A stretch of DNA of 64,000 bases from positions 248,001-312,000 of the forward strand of contig NZ_AWUK01000007.1 of the NCBI RefSeq assembly GCF_000499205.1, given 5' to 3'. This document shows, piece by piece, positions 17,085 through 26,706 of the stretch. Below the pieces are notes generated by a model. The model ran no database searches. It saw only the letters and a program-made list of their open reading frames with translations, and was not told the DNA's origin. Within the stretch, counting starts at the first letter, position 1, and every line of letters begins with the position of its first letter. Source of the stretch: Paenibacillus sp. MAEPY2. Lineage in GTDB: Bacteria > Bacillota > Bacilli > Paenibacillales > Paenibacillaceae. Made by a program: the position numbers and the translations under genes.

Positions 17085-18389
17085 ATGTCTTTAGACCAAA
17101 CGAATAATAACATGAACGTAGATCGATATTATCCTGCCGCCGGACGAGTGATACTGCATGTCGATATGAATGCTTTTTATTGTTCTGTACATGAAGCTGA
17201 GGAACCGGAATTATATAGAGGAAAAGCGACCGCCGTTGCTGGCAGCAGTGAAGTGCGCAAAGGCGTCATTGTAACTTGTTCGTACACAGCTCGCAGAAGG
17301 GGCATCTCCACAGGCATGGTCGTTCATCAAGCGCTGAAGAAGTGTCCTGACTTAATAGTGATTCGACCGGATTTTCATTTGTATCGAAGGTATTCGAGAG
17401 AATTCATGAAAATAGCTTACAGTTATACGCCGCTGCTCGAAGCGACCTCGATCGATGAATGTTACCTCGATATTACAGGGTCCAAACAGTTCGGTACACC
17501 GCTGGAAATTGCAGAGAGTATTCAGAACCGAATCCGGGATGAATTGGGGATGCCTTGTTCAATCGGAATCGCACCCAACAAGCTGCTTGCCAAGATGGCC
17601 TCTGATTTGAAAAAGCCTAATGGCATTTCGATTTTGCGGATGAGAGATGTGCCTCAGATTTTATGGCATAGACCGTGTAACGAGATGTTTGGCATTGGTA
17701 AAAAAACAGCCGAAAAGCTGAAGAAGCTGGGCATTGAAACGATAGGACAGTTGGCCAAATCAGACGAGCGGATGTTAACCGATGTGTTTGGAATCAATGG
17801 CTCTTGGTTAAAAAATTCAGCAAACGGCATTAATCATTCAGCAGTTCAGGCTGAACGTGAAGCAAACAAATCGATTGGACACACGACAACGTTACCTGCG
17901 GATATATCTGAAATGGATGATGTGCATCGGGTGTTACTGAATATAAGTGACCAGGTTGCGAGACGGTTGCGCAAGCACGAAATGCTCAGTCAGGGCATTC
18001 AGATTACGATTCGTACACCGGATATGAAGACCATTACGAGATCACGCATGATGGAAGTGCCTACTGAAGATGCGTCGGTCATATACCGGGAAGCCTGTGC
18101 TTTGTTTGCGAAACATTGGGGCGGGGGCAAGCCGGTTCGTATGCTGGGAGTAACCCTTCAAACGCTAATCCCGCGCGAGGAGTCGGCGATACAGCTTGAT
18201 CTGTTTGAATATGAGCAGAAGCCGAAGAAGGAAAACCTGATTCGCATTATGGATCAATTACGTGACAAATTTGGCGAAAATGCAATCGTTACAGCTGGAA
18301 TGCTGGGGGATGATCCTTCCGTATTACTACGCAATCATAAAGTGCGGGGAACTTCGCTGCAAAAAGATAATTTGCAAAGTCTTGATTAA
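17085..18389 (+). CDS. dinB: DNA polymerase IV (Y family)
   Basis: This 434-residue translesion polymerase copies past damaged bases with low fidelity. Catalytic carboxylates are Asp27 in HVDMNAFYCSVHE and Asp124 with Glu125 in SIDECYLD. The thumb helix-hairpin-helix (FGIGKKTAEKLKKLG) and little-finger domain follow. A sliding-clamp-binding peptide QLDLF lies at 370-374, the expected place. Length is a little above the family norm because of a 15-residue N-terminal extension and a C-terminal tail. In Bacillus the closest counterparts are YqjH/YqjW. It stands alone; no SOS box was found upstream. Confidence 0.92.
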   Translation: MSLDQTNNNMNVDRYYPAAGRVILHVDMNAFYCSVHEAEEPELYRGKATAVAGSSEVRKGVIVTCSYTARRRGISTGMVVHQALKKCPDLIVIRPDFHLYRRYSREFMKIAYSYTPLLEATSIDECYLDITGSKQFGTPLEIAESIQNRIRDELGMPCSIGIAPNKLLAKMASDLKKPNGISILRMRDVPQILWHRPCNEMFGIGKKTAEKLKKLGIETIGQLAKSDERMLTDVFGINGSWLKNSANGINHSAVQAEREANKSIGHTTTLPADISEMDDVHRVLLNISDQVARRLRKHEMLSQGIQITIRTPDMKTITRSRMMEVPTEDASVIYREACALFAKHWGGGKPVRMLGVTLQTLIPREESAIQLDLFEYEQKPKKENLIRIMDQLRDKFGENAIVTAGMLGDDPSVLLRNHKVRGTSLQKDNLQSLD

Positions 18390-18426
18390 ATAGGGCATAA
18401 TGGAGTCTTGAGGCTGTTAAAATGAT

Positions 18427-18455
18427 TTGTAATAACTCTTACTTTGTATTAATAT
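18427..18455 (+). promoter_or_regulatory. Sigma-A promoter of the ferredoxin gene
   Basis: TTGTAA (18427-18432) and TAATAT (18450-18455) are 17 bp apart, giving a leader of about 45 nt with AGGAGGAGA before the ATG. Confidence 0.6.
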
Positions 18456-18505
18456 GTTTCTAGATAAAAATACTGTACGTTTTTGAATAATAGGAGGAGA
18501 GATAG

Positions 18506-18751
<246 letters not shown>

Positions 18752-18771
18752 TTCCTTTCATATGAATATAC

Positions 18772-18816
18772 AAAAGCACATTTTTCTGTCTTTGGGACAG
18801 GGGAGTGTGCTTTTTT
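18772..18816 (+). terminator. Terminator of the ferredoxin gene
   Basis: AAAAGCACA (18772-18780) pairs with the TGTGCTTTT at 18806-18814, with an inner CTGTC/GACAG helix. T residues follow. Confidence 0.8.
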
Positions 18817-18921
18817 GTCGAATATTGAGGCTTCGATCCGGGTACTCAAGTCCTATGGATTTCTTATCATCAATTGCCGATATAGAAAGAAACGGAATAC
18901 GGCGAAATGATGGAGGATCGG

Positions 18922-20358
18922 ATGCAAAATACTCATTTACGAACATATGTAAAGAAACATCCAGATAATAAAATGGCCTGGTATTTACTCGGTAAGGAAT
19001 ATTTGGGTGAAGGGCAGGAGGCCAAGGCGAACTATTGTTTTCAGCAGGCGGGTGAAGTCTACGAAGCTTTCGAGCGAAGCAAGGCACCGGCAGATATATG
19101 GGTGGATTATCAGGAGAAGCTGGTCGAGGTGGCTGAGCAAAAGGAGAAAAAACATCGTGTTCGCAAGATGTGGCTCACTCTGCTGATGCTGCTTGTACTG
19201 GCAGGATTACCCCCTGCAGATGCTCCTGGATTCAATCGTGATGCGGCAGATGTCTTGGCCTCGGCGTTGGAACCGACGGATGATTCCACAGACAAATCAG
19301 GAGATAGCCCGGCAGATGATCCGGCTCCTGTAGTGAATTCCAATGTGTTTACAGCAGCGGCATTCGGTGGAGGTGACCAGGGTGAAGCTGCATTGGCAGC
19401 TGCATGGTCGGGGTCTCGTCCGAAAGTGCAGACATCAGCTGTGCTTGGGATGCAGGTTGCTGGTAACTGGACGTTGTGGAAGCGAAATATGTCGGTGAAA
19501 TACATCGTACAGACCAACAGCAATGGCAAATTAACCGCACAGAGTTATGATGCCAAGCAGTGTAATTGTGAACCACCCGAAGTATCACAAGAGATCAAGC
19601 GGCTGGCACAAGCCTGGACAGCGAAACAGGAATCCGCGGCAGCGCTGTCAAGTGCAATGATTACATATAAAAAACAAAATGGAACCTGGCCGAAGAATGT
19701 GGCACAGCTTGCCCAGCCCTTTCCTGATAATATTCTGGGAGAAACTGCACCAGGCATGACCCGGATGTTCCCGGCACTACTAGCCATGCATCAGCAAGGG
19801 GAAATGGGGAACGGGAAGAACAGAGATGAAGGAGCGCGTGCGATTTCAGATTCGACGCAAGGCAAAAACGCTGCATTTGTGGATACGTTAGGCGGAAAGC
19901 CTTTTTTGCAGGATCGGCTTGAGATTATTGTGGACAAGAGCAGACATAAGCTTGCACTGATTAGCGGTAACACGATTATTCGGAATTACGAGGTGGGGCT
20001 TGGGGGAGATCGCACGCCAGAGGGTTCGTTTGTAATATCAGACAAGGTTGTTAATCCAAATGGTCGCTCCAACGGCGAATTTGGGAGTAGAGGAATGCAG
20101 TTATCTGACACGAATTATGCCATCCATGGGACCAACGAGCCAAACAGTATCGGGCTGGATGAATCCCTTGGATGTGTGAGGATGAGTACTGAAGATGTGG
20201 AAGAGCTGTTTGCGCTTGCTCCTCAGGGAACTCCGGTACGCATCGGGAAAGATTTGCTGCCAGAGGCAGCTGTTATTCCAGAAGCAAAGGATCGCTACCG
20301 GTACACACTTGTTCCCAAGCAAAGTAATCCGAATAAGACGTATCATTGGTTGAATTAA
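18922..20358 (+). CDS. Membrane-anchored L,D-transpeptidase (YkuD) with a TPR-like cytosolic head
   Basis: This 478-residue protein would make 3-3 cross-links or attach proteins to peptidoglycan. The first 60 residues (WYLLGKEYLGEGQEAKANYC) look like one or two TPR helices and are probably cytosolic, because a basic stretch precedes the single membrane segment (about 83-97). A long Asp/Ala/Pro-rich linker and an unassigned middle domain follow. The YkuD domain ends the protein, with His402 in HGTNEPNSIG and the catalytic Cys418 in SLGCVRM. The ATG at 18922 follows GATGGAGGATCGG. The head resembles a scaffold for cytosolic partners, but no partner is identifiable from the neighbours. Confidence 0.85.
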   Translation: MQNTHLRTYVKKHPDNKMAWYLLGKEYLGEGQEAKANYCFQQAGEVYEAFERSKAPADIWVDYQEKLVEVAEQKEKKHRVRKMWLTLLMLLVLAGLPPADAPGFNRDAADVLASALEPTDDSTDKSGDSPADDPAPVVNSNVFTAAAFGGGDQGEAALAAAWSGSRPKVQTSAVLGMQVAGNWTLWKRNMSVKYIVQTNSNGKLTAQSYDAKQCNCEPPEVSQEIKRLAQAWTAKQESAAALSSAMITYKKQNGTWPKNVAQLAQPFPDNILGETAPGMTRMFPALLAMHQQGEMGNGKNRDEGARAISDSTQGKNAAFVDTLGGKPFLQDRLEIIVDKSRHKLALISGNTIIRNYEVGLGGDRTPEGSFVISDKVVNPNGRSNGEFGSRGMQLSDTNYAIHGTNEPNSIGLDESLGCVRMSTEDVEELFALAPQGTPVRIGKDLLPEAAVIPEAKDRYRYTLVPKQSNPNKTYHWLN

Positions 20359-20443
20359 ACGAAAAACAAGTGATTCAGACAGAAGAAAACGTAAAATCCA
20401 AGCTGGATTGGTATGTAGATGCAGAAACAGTCGGTTGGAGCAT

Positions 20444-20581
20444 TTACAGGTTGGCGATAATAATAAGCGCACCAATGATAATGATCAGTCCACCGACGCT
20501 GGCTGCCGTCCAGATAATGGCTTTCCGGTTGACCTCATCTTTCTTTTGCTGCAAAGTAGGTGGTTTGCGTTTGGGAGCCAT
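20444..20581 (-). CDS. Small membrane protein (45 aa)
   Basis: A short ORF, missing from typical length cut-offs, follows a perfect AAGGAGG nine bases before its ATG. The product has a basic, soluble start (MAPKRKPPTLQQKKDEVNRK) and one hydrophobic helix (AIIWTAASVGGLIIIIGALI) ending at the stop, that is a tail-anchored or N-in single-span peptide. I do not recognise a family. It is convergent with the L,D-transpeptidase gene and divergent from pyrD. The good start signal and clear amphipathic layout support it over the plus-strand reading, which is low in quality. Confidence 0.65.
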   Translation of the reverse strand: MAPKRKPPTLQQKKDEVNRKAIIWTAASVGGLIIIIGALIIIANL

Positions 20582-20840
20582 GGGCTGTTCCTCCTTCATG
20601 GAATAAGGCTACTATCGATCTAGCCATGCTCCCATTGTAAAGAATTCAACTCGTCATTTCCAGTAGGCGGGTGGATTTCTTGTGAGCGCTTAGAGTTTAA
20701 GCTAAATGCTTCTGTCTATGCTCAAACTACTTTCCTTTTGCAGAAGAAACGGATAGACTTGTGTATAGAGTGTTTTTTTACATATGAAAAAGACGGAAAG
20801 CAGTTTTTTCAGCGTACCGGACCAGAACGGAGTGAGTGAT

Positions 20841-21938
20841 TTGTTATACAGAAGTCTTGCTAAACCCTTGTTGTTCAAAATGGACCCTGAGCAGGCCCAT
20901 CATCTAATTATCGGCGGCCTCAGCGGAATGGGGAGTATTCGCCCGGTTCCATCCGGTTTGCGTGTCATGTATGGCGTGCGTGAAACAGCGGATCTGGCTG
21001 TGGATATGTTTGGCTGCCACTTCCCTACGCCTGTAGGCCTTGCTGCCGGTTTGGACAAAAACGGACAGGCTGTAACAGGCTTTTCTTCCATTGGGTTTGG
21101 CTTCATGGAAGTAGGCACAGTCACACCGCTTGCACAGCCTGGCAACGACCAGCCGCGTTTATTTCGCCTGCCTCCCGATGAGGCCTTGGTGAACCGGATG
21201 GGCTTCAATAATCTCGGAGCGGAAGCGATGGCGGGTGAATTGGCACGCCTTACGGAGCGCCGAATTCCAGTGGCCGTAAATATAGGTAAAAATAAAGCGA
21301 CTCCAAATGAAGAAGCGCATCTGGATTATGAAAAATGCATTCGGGCGCTGTACGATTATGCGGACCTGTTTGTGGTGAATATTAGTTCACCAAATACACC
21401 GGATTTGCGTAATCTGCAACATGGGAATGAATTGAAGGAATTGCTTGCTGCTGTCATGAATGAGATGGAGACGCAGCGCAAAAGAGCGGGCGGTGCCGTT
21501 AAATCGGTGCTGGTCAAAATTGCACCGGATGTGAATGACCAGGAGCTTGAATATATGGTAAGTACCATTGCAGATAGTGGGGTTGCCGGAATCATTGCAA
21601 CGAATACAACGATCAGCCGAGACGGACTGTCCCATCAACATGCCAAAGAGACAGGTGGACTAAGTGGCAAACCGCTGCGTGACCGTTCCACGGAAATCAT
21701 TCGTCAGATCTATCGCCAGACTGAAGGCAAGCTGCCGATCATCGGATCGGGTGGCATTTTCACTAGCGAAGATGCTTACGAAAAGATTAAAGCTGGAGCC
21801 AGCCTGGTGGAAATTTATACGGCATTAATCTATGAAGGACCTGAAGTGAATCGGCGGATTCATGCCGGACTGCGTGAGTTGCTGCGCAAAGACGGTTACA
21901 GCCATATATCGGAAGCTGTCGGTGCAGAGCATCGTTAA
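20841..21938 (+). CDS. pyrD: Dihydroorotate dehydrogenase, class 2 (quinone)
   Basis: PyrD oxidises dihydroorotate to orotate in pyrimidine synthesis and passes electrons to membrane quinone. Class 2 is shown by the amphipathic N-terminal helices (LYRSLAKPLLFKMDPEQAHH) and the serine in NISSPNTPDLR as catalytic base. Other FMN-site stretches are GLAAGLDKNGQA, NRMGFNNLGAE and GSGGIFTSEDA. I prefer the TTG at 20841 (365 residues), eight bases after CGGAG, because it gives the typical MLYRSLAKPLL start; the ATG at 20784 has no ribosome-binding site. It stands apart from any pyr operon, as is usual for class 2 enzymes and unusual beside the class 1B form of Bacillus. Confidence 0.9.
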   Translation: MLYRSLAKPLLFKMDPEQAHHLIIGGLSGMGSIRPVPSGLRVMYGVRETADLAVDMFGCHFPTPVGLAAGLDKNGQAVTGFSSIGFGFMEVGTVTPLAQPGNDQPRLFRLPPDEALVNRMGFNNLGAEAMAGELARLTERRIPVAVNIGKNKATPNEEAHLDYEKCIRALYDYADLFVVNISSPNTPDLRNLQHGNELKELLAAVMNEMETQRKRAGGAVKSVLVKIAPDVNDQELEYMVSTIADSGVAGIIATNTTISRDGLSHQHAKETGGLSGKPLRDRSTEIIRQIYRQTEGKLPIIGSGGIFTSEDAYEKIKAGASLVEIYTALIYEGPEVNRRIHAGLRELLRKDGYSHISEAVGAEHR

Positions 21939-22073
21939 GCGTTGTTTCGAAGTTCCCCGAACTGGAAATTAGAAGCGTGGAAGAGGGTAATGTCGTACGG
22001 GACTCTTCCCCCCGCTTAACATCATGTATAATGGATAAGAACAGGGGAAGCTATAGAGACAGGAGGCATAAGC

Positions 22074-22889
22074 ATGGACGGTAGAGACTGGGGTACATTT
22101 TTACTTCCTTATGAACAAGCGGTAGAGGAATTGAAAGTTAAGTTTAAAACGATGCGGGCGGAGCTTAAGAAAAGGGAAGAATACGCCCCGATCGAATTCG
22201 TTACCGGTCGTGTCAAAAAAATATCCAGCATTCTGGAGAAATCCAGACGCCTGAATGTGCCGCTTGATCAGGTGGAAACGGGCATTGAGGATATTGCAGG
22301 TATCCGCATTATGTGTCAATTTGTAGATGATATTCGGCGGGTAGCCGAGTATATTCGCGGTCGTAAGGATTTGACGGTATTAATCGAGAAAGATTATATC
22401 ACCAATTTCAAAGAGAGCGGCTACCGCAGTTTCCATATGATTATTGAGTATCCTGTTCAAACAGCCCTTGGACAGAAGAACGTGCTGGCCGAGATTCAGA
22501 TTCGGACGTTGGCGATGAACTTCTGGGCTACTATTGAACACTCCTTGAGTTACAAGTTTCGGGAGAGCCTGCCTGATGATATGAGGGCAAGGTTGAAAAA
22601 AACGGCTGAAGCCGCTTTTGTACTCGATAATGAAATGTCGGCGATCCGTCTGCAAATTCTGGAGGCGCAAAAGGCTTTTGAGGATGATTCCAATATCGTA
22701 TCAAGAACGCTGAAAATCATACATCAGTTGTATTTCTACCATCTCGTGAATGAAGCGATAGAGGCACAAAAGCGCTTCAATGACTGCTGGGAGCGTCATG
22801 ATATGGAAGGGTTGAAAGACCTTCTAGATGATGTGAAAGCACTTCTGAATGCGGCGAGAAAGGGCGAAAACCCGGATGAGCAGCTATGA
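22074..22889 (+). CDS. relQ: Small alarmone synthetase (RelQ/YjbM type)
   Basis: This 271-residue protein makes (p)ppGpp from GTP or GDP and ATP. The synthetase core shows EDIAGIRIMCQFVDDI, SGYRSFHMIIEYP and EIQIRTLAMNFWATIEHSL, and there is no hydrolase or TGS/ACT domain, so it is a single-domain synthetase. It is about 60 residues longer than the Bacillus RelQ; the extra length is a charged helical C-terminus (KRFNDCWERHDMEGLKDLLD). It starts after ACAGGAGGCATAAGC, and its 3' end overlaps the DUF309 gene by 14 bp, so the two are probably co-translated. Confidence 0.88.
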   Translation: MDGRDWGTFLLPYEQAVEELKVKFKTMRAELKKREEYAPIEFVTGRVKKISSILEKSRRLNVPLDQVETGIEDIAGIRIMCQFVDDIRRVAEYIRGRKDLTVLIEKDYITNFKESGYRSFHMIIEYPVQTALGQKNVLAEIQIRTLAMNFWATIEHSLSYKFRESLPDDMRARLKKTAEAAFVLDNEMSAIRLQILEAQKAFEDDSNIVSRTLKIIHQLYFYHLVNEAIEAQKRFNDCWERHDMEGLKDLLDDVKALLNAARKGENPDEQL

Positions 22890-23358
22890 GCCGCTGTATG
22901 TTGACTATCTAATCTACTTCAATCGCGATCAGGACTACTTTGAATGCCATGAGGTATTGGAAGAGCTGTGGCTTGAACGTGATCGGGATGCTCTGTACAA
23001 AGGATTACTGCAAATCGCAGTGGGGCTGTACCATTTCAGAAATGCGAACCTTCGTGGGGGACGTATGATGTTACAGAGTTCGATAGATCTGCTGAAGTCC
23101 TATCCGGAAACTGCGCGAGGCATTGCCCTTGGGCCGTTGGTGCAAGAAGTACAGGAACTGGTTGATGGACTTTCGGGTGCTGAGCCACAGAAATTTCCTT
23201 ACAGAGATTTGCACATTCAAATTAAGGATGAGGTGCTGGTTCAGAAGATTCGGGAACGAGCCCTTGAACTGAAGCCCAATATTCCCCAACGCCGAAGTCC
23301 TACACGTGGACGAATCTATGAAGAGAAGATGAAAGCATTGCAGCAGGAACAGAACTAG
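22876..23358 (+). CDS. DUF309 domain protein
   Basis: This 160-residue helical protein carries the DUF309 motif YFECHEVLEELWL (near 22) and KGLLQIAVGLYHFRN (near 46). The conserved His-Glu pairs suggest a metal or active site, but the family's role is unknown. I prefer the ATG at 22876, which overlaps the end of relQ by 14 bp; the reading from 22849 would add nine basic residues. The overlap suggests co-expression with the alarmone synthetase. It ends before a terminator that belongs to the convergent gene. Confidence 0.75.
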   Translation: MSSYEPLYVDYLIYFNRDQDYFECHEVLEELWLERDRDALYKGLLQIAVGLYHFRNANLRGGRMMLQSSIDLLKSYPETARGIALGPLVQEVQELVDGLSGAEPQKFPYRDLHIQIKDEVLVQKIRERALELKPNIPQRRSPTRGRIYEEKMKALQQEQN

Positions 23359-23432
23359 CAGAGCGAGTAAGCTTGTCATGGAAAGTCATCATTCACTTGA
23401 TCAATAACATAGTGTCCAACATATGACTTGAT

Positions 23433-23477
23433 AAAAAACACCCCGACAGCTCCTCTAGAGGAATTGGCCGGGGTGTT
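23433..23477 (-). terminator. Terminator of the membrane thioredoxin gene
   Basis: AACACCCCG (23437-23445) pairs with CGGGGTGTT (23469-23477). The minus strand then runs into six T. It may also stop the convergent relQ-DUF309 transcript. Confidence 0.85.
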
Positions 23478-23498
23478 CGATATTATGGGGATATACGA

Positions 23499-24047
23499 TT
23501 AGCTTGCTGATGGAGTGGCACTGCCCTTATATTTCTCGAAAAATTGCTTGTAGTCATCCAAAGTATAACCATTGTCACTGCCATTTTCCTGCAGTCCGCC
23601 AACCATGCGGTCTTTCTCCACACCATCCTGATAATATACCAGAGTCGGTGTGTACTCAATGTTATAATCAGTCCAACCGGAATCGAATTCCCGCAGATTG
23701 AACTGAGGAAGCTCGATGCCTTCACTGTCCACCAATGGCATCAGCTGAGGTGTTGTCGCACGGCAGTGTGAGCAGTCGGAGGCGAAGAAATAGACAAAGA
23801 AGCTATCTTTGTTATTAATTCTGGCTTTCAGATCATCAGGCAAAATAATTTGTTGGTAGTTCGGATCGTCCAGCAATTCGCGTGTTGCGGGATTAAGCTT
23901 GGAAGCGGCGATGCCATAGGCATTTTGCACGCTATCCATCTGTTTCTTGGATTGCTGATTCACCAGAACGAGTACGGCAATCATTACGATGAAAACACCC
24001 AGGAAAATAAGGATCGCAGCACTTTTCTTTTTCTTCTTGGATTTCAT
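23499..24047 (-). CDS. Membrane-anchored thioredoxin-like protein
   Basis: This 182-residue protein has a Lys-rich start (MKSKKKKKSA), one membrane helix (about 10-30) and an extracytoplasmic thioredoxin fold with CSHC in FFASDCSHCRATTP (Cys92, Cys95) and a cis-proline in EYTPTLVYY. The Cys-Ser-His-Cys centre resembles oxidising DsbA-like centres more than reducing ones, so it may be a disulfide-forming or substrate-specific oxidoreductase; that is inference. The ATG at 24047 follows GGGGGATG. It is divergent from the rsmF gene and is monocistronic. Confidence 0.82.
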   Translation of the reverse strand: MKSKKKKKSAAILIFLGVFIVMIAVLVLVNQQSKKQMDSVQNAYGIAASKLNPATRELLDDPNYQQIILPDDLKARINNKDSFFVYFFASDCSHCRATTPQLMPLVDSEGIELPQFNLREFDSGWTDYNIEYTPTLVYYQDGVEKDRMVGGLQENGSDNGYTLDDYKQFFEKYKGSATPSAS

Positions 24048-24268
24048 TAAGACATCCCCCATCGATCATATCGAAATATAGTTTTGGCAAAAATACAGGA
24101 TGGGATAATATGCATAAACACCCGAATTTTTGCACATCAATCAATCTACTTGCCATTATACTACATTACACGCTGTAGTGGAATACGTATGAATCAATAG
24201 GAAAGCCATGCCCGGATATGATAACATAGAACTATATGCAATTTTAACAAGACAGGATGAGTGGGATT

Positions 24269-25963
24269 ATGGCTGTACAGCTGCCTTCGATATTTGCCGA
24301 GCGAATGAAAAGCTTGTTAGGCGATGAATTTGAACAATTTATGAAATCTTATGAGCAGTCGCCACATGCGGGGCTGAGAGTGAATACGCTGAAAATATCG
24401 CTGGAACAATTCAAGGAAATTGCTCCATTTGATATGCGACCCATTCCGTGGTGCGGAACGGGTTTTTATGTGCCTCACGGGGTTAAGCCGGGGTTACATC
24501 CTTATTATCATGCCGGCTTGTATTATATTCAGGAACCAAGTGCCATGGCCCCTGTGGAGTTATTGGACGTGCAGCCTGGGGAACGTGTGCTTGATTTGTG
24601 CGCGGCTCCTGGCGGGAAATCAACCCAGATCGCAGCCAAGCTTCAGGGGAAAGGTGTACTTGTTACGAATGATATCCATGGGGAACGAACGAAGGCTCTC
24701 GCCAAAAACGTGGAATTGTACGGGGTACGTAATGCCGTTGTATTGAACGAGTCACCTGAGCGAATTGCGAAAGCATTTCCTCATTATTTTGATAAAGTGT
24801 TAATCGATGCTCCTTGCTCGGGTGAAGGCATGTTCCGCAAAGATGAGGACATGGTGAAATCCTGGGAACATCATTCGGTGGAAAAATGTGTGCTGATGCA
24901 GCGCGATATTTTGGAGACGGCAGCCAGGCTCCTTGCTCCAGGAGGAACGATAGTATATTCCACATGTACTTTTGCACCAGAGGAAAATGAAGCGATGATT
25001 GCGGAGTTTCTGAACATCAATCCTGATTTTGTGGTGAATAACATCCCTGATACTGCAGGATTTGCTCCAGGGCGCCCGGATTGGGTGCGTCAGATGTTGC
25101 CTGAGACAGCAGAAGAGACGGAATCTGTGCTGGACCAAACACGCGGCACTGCGAGGTTATGGCCTCATCTGTTGGAGGGGGAGGGACATTATGTTGCTGT
25201 ATTGCAGCATCGTGCGCAATCTATGGCCGAAGAAGATGCAGGTCGTGAAGCGAACAGTGAAGTCCAGACAGGACAGGCAGTGGATAGAGATTTCACGCAT
25301 CCCGGTGAATCCGAGGACCGATCTATCCATGTATCCCCACCTCTTACGAAAGAAGAACGGAAACGGGAACGTCTCATGAGAACCGAATCCAGGGAACGCA
25401 ATGACAATGACAGGAGTTCACGTGGTGGCAGGACTCAGGGAAAACCGGGTAAAGGAAACGAACGAGGTGGCCGCAAAAACGAACGGGGTCAGGGTCGAGG
25501 AACCGACCAGGCGAGTGTCGATCCTGGAACGGTATATGCTCAATTTGTACAAGAAAATCTGGAAATCGAGCTTGCTGGAGAAACGGTGTATTACGGCGAT
25601 CGGGTGTATCAATCTTCTGTGGGTGCTGCTCGTCTGGAAGGGCTCAAGGTTATACGGCCAGGATGGTTTATGGGTAACATGAAGAATGGGCGATTTGTGC
25701 CCTCTCATCCGCTGGCATGTGCTTTGCATACAACAGAGTCGCAGCGATTCATCAATCTATCATCCGCTAACGGAGAAGCCGTAAGGTACCTCAAGGGAGA
25801 GACGTTGAACATCGAAGAATCGCGTGTAGAACGCAAAGCAGATACGGTAGCCAAAGGTTACGTACTGGTATGTGTGGATGGTTTCGCTGCCGGCTGGGGG
25901 AAATGGCTGGATGGTGTACTGAAGAATGAATATCCGGCAGGCTGGAGGTGGACATCGGTATGA
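24269..25963 (+). CDS. rsmF: RsmF-like 16S rRNA m5C methyltransferase
   Basis: This 564-residue RNA cytosine-5 methyltransferase uses SAM. The SAM site is DLCAAPGGKSTQIA (109-122), and the two cysteines of the mechanism are Cys183 in DAPCSGEGMF and Cys233 in YSTCTF. A charged, glycine/arginine-rich insertion of about 100 residues (near 320-420) separates the catalytic domain from the C-terminal RNA-binding part (about 425-564). The insertion is probably disordered. The stop overlaps the ATG of the pseudouridine synthase gene (ATGA), so both rRNA-modifying enzymes are translationally coupled. Confidence 0.9.
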   Translation: MAVQLPSIFAERMKSLLGDEFEQFMKSYEQSPHAGLRVNTLKISLEQFKEIAPFDMRPIPWCGTGFYVPHGVKPGLHPYYHAGLYYIQEPSAMAPVELLDVQPGERVLDLCAAPGGKSTQIAAKLQGKGVLVTNDIHGERTKALAKNVELYGVRNAVVLNESPERIAKAFPHYFDKVLIDAPCSGEGMFRKDEDMVKSWEHHSVEKCVLMQRDILETAARLLAPGGTIVYSTCTFAPEENEAMIAEFLNINPDFVVNNIPDTAGFAPGRPDWVRQMLPETAEETESVLDQTRGTARLWPHLLEGEGHYVAVLQHRAQSMAEEDAGREANSEVQTGQAVDRDFTHPGESEDRSIHVSPPLTKEERKRERLMRTESRERNDNDRSSRGGRTQGKPGKGNERGGRKNERGQGRGTDQASVDPGTVYAQFVQENLEIELAGETVYYGDRVYQSSVGAARLEGLKVIRPGWFMGNMKNGRFVPSHPLACALHTTESQRFINLSSANGEAVRYLKGETLNIEESRVERKADTVAKGYVLVCVDGFAAGWGKWLDGVLKNEYPAGWRWTSV

Positions 25964-26706
25964 ATGGAAAAGGCAAACAAACGCTGCGTCTGGATAAAAT
26001 ATTGAGCCATATGGGTGTGGGGTCACGAAGTGAACTCAAAAAGATGGTGAAGCAGGGCAGAATTCGTGTGGACGGTAAACCGGTGAAAGATAGCGGTGTG
26101 CAGGTCAATCCGGACGTGAACGTGATTGAAGCTGACGGAGAGCGGATCATGTATCGGGAAATGATCTACCTGATGCTGCACAAACCACCTGGCGTGGTGT
26201 CGGCAACTGAAGATAATCGGGATAAAACGGTAATTGACCTGCTGCGTAAAGAAGATCGTGTCTTCGATCCATTCCCGGTGGGACGACTGGACAAAGATAC
26301 AGAGGGCCTTCTTATTCTAACGAATGACGGTCCACTTGCGCATGATTTGTTATCCCCCCGCAAACATGTACCCAAGACGTATGAAGCCCGTGTGCAAGGG
26401 AACGTTGATGAAGAAGATGTGCAACGATTCAAAGCCGGCATTCAGCTGGATGATGGATATGAGACTTTGCCTGCGGAGCTGACTGTACTTCATTGTGAGG
26501 AGACCGAAGAGGGCGTACTCTCTTCCATTTCACTCATCATTCATGAGGGCAAGTTCCATCAGGTGAAAAGAATGTTCCAGGCCGTTGGCAAACGTGTGGT
26601 TTATTTGAAACGTGTAGCCATGGGTGACCTGGAGCTGGATGCCAATCTGGAAATTGGCAGCTATCGCGAGCTAACCGCAGAAGAATTAGACCTTCTGCGG
26701 AAGTAA
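25960..26706 (+). CDS. rRNA pseudouridine synthase (RsuA/RluB family)
   Basis: This 248-residue enzyme converts a uridine in rRNA to pseudouridine. An N-terminal S4 RNA-binding domain (LRLDKILSHMGVGSRSELKK, 9-28) is joined to the catalytic domain, in which GRLDKDTEGLLIL holds the catalytic Asp111. KTYEARVQG and GKFHQVKRMF are further family motifs. Whether it is RsuA-like (16S) or RluB-like (23S) cannot be settled by eye. GGAGGTGG precedes the ATG within the 3' end of rsmF. A block of GC-rich repeats begins at the stop codon. Confidence 0.88.
   Translation: MNGKGKQTLRLDKILSHMGVGSRSELKKMVKQGRIRVDGKPVKDSGVQVNPDVNVIEADGERIMYREMIYLMLHKPPGVVSATEDNRDKTVIDLLRKEDRVFDPFPVGRLDKDTEGLLILTNDGPLAHDLLSPRKHVPKTYEARVQGNVDEEDVQRFKAGIQLDDGYETLPAELTVLHCEETEEGVLSSISLIIHEGKFHQVKRMFQAVGKRVVYLKRVAMGDLELDANLEIGSYRELTAEELDLLRK

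Noticed and set aside
20346..20606. Plus-strand ORF of 86 aa overlapping the 45-aa minus-strand peptide.
   Set aside because: It lacks a ribosome-binding site, and the minus-strand ORF has both a perfect one and a clear membrane-peptide layout.
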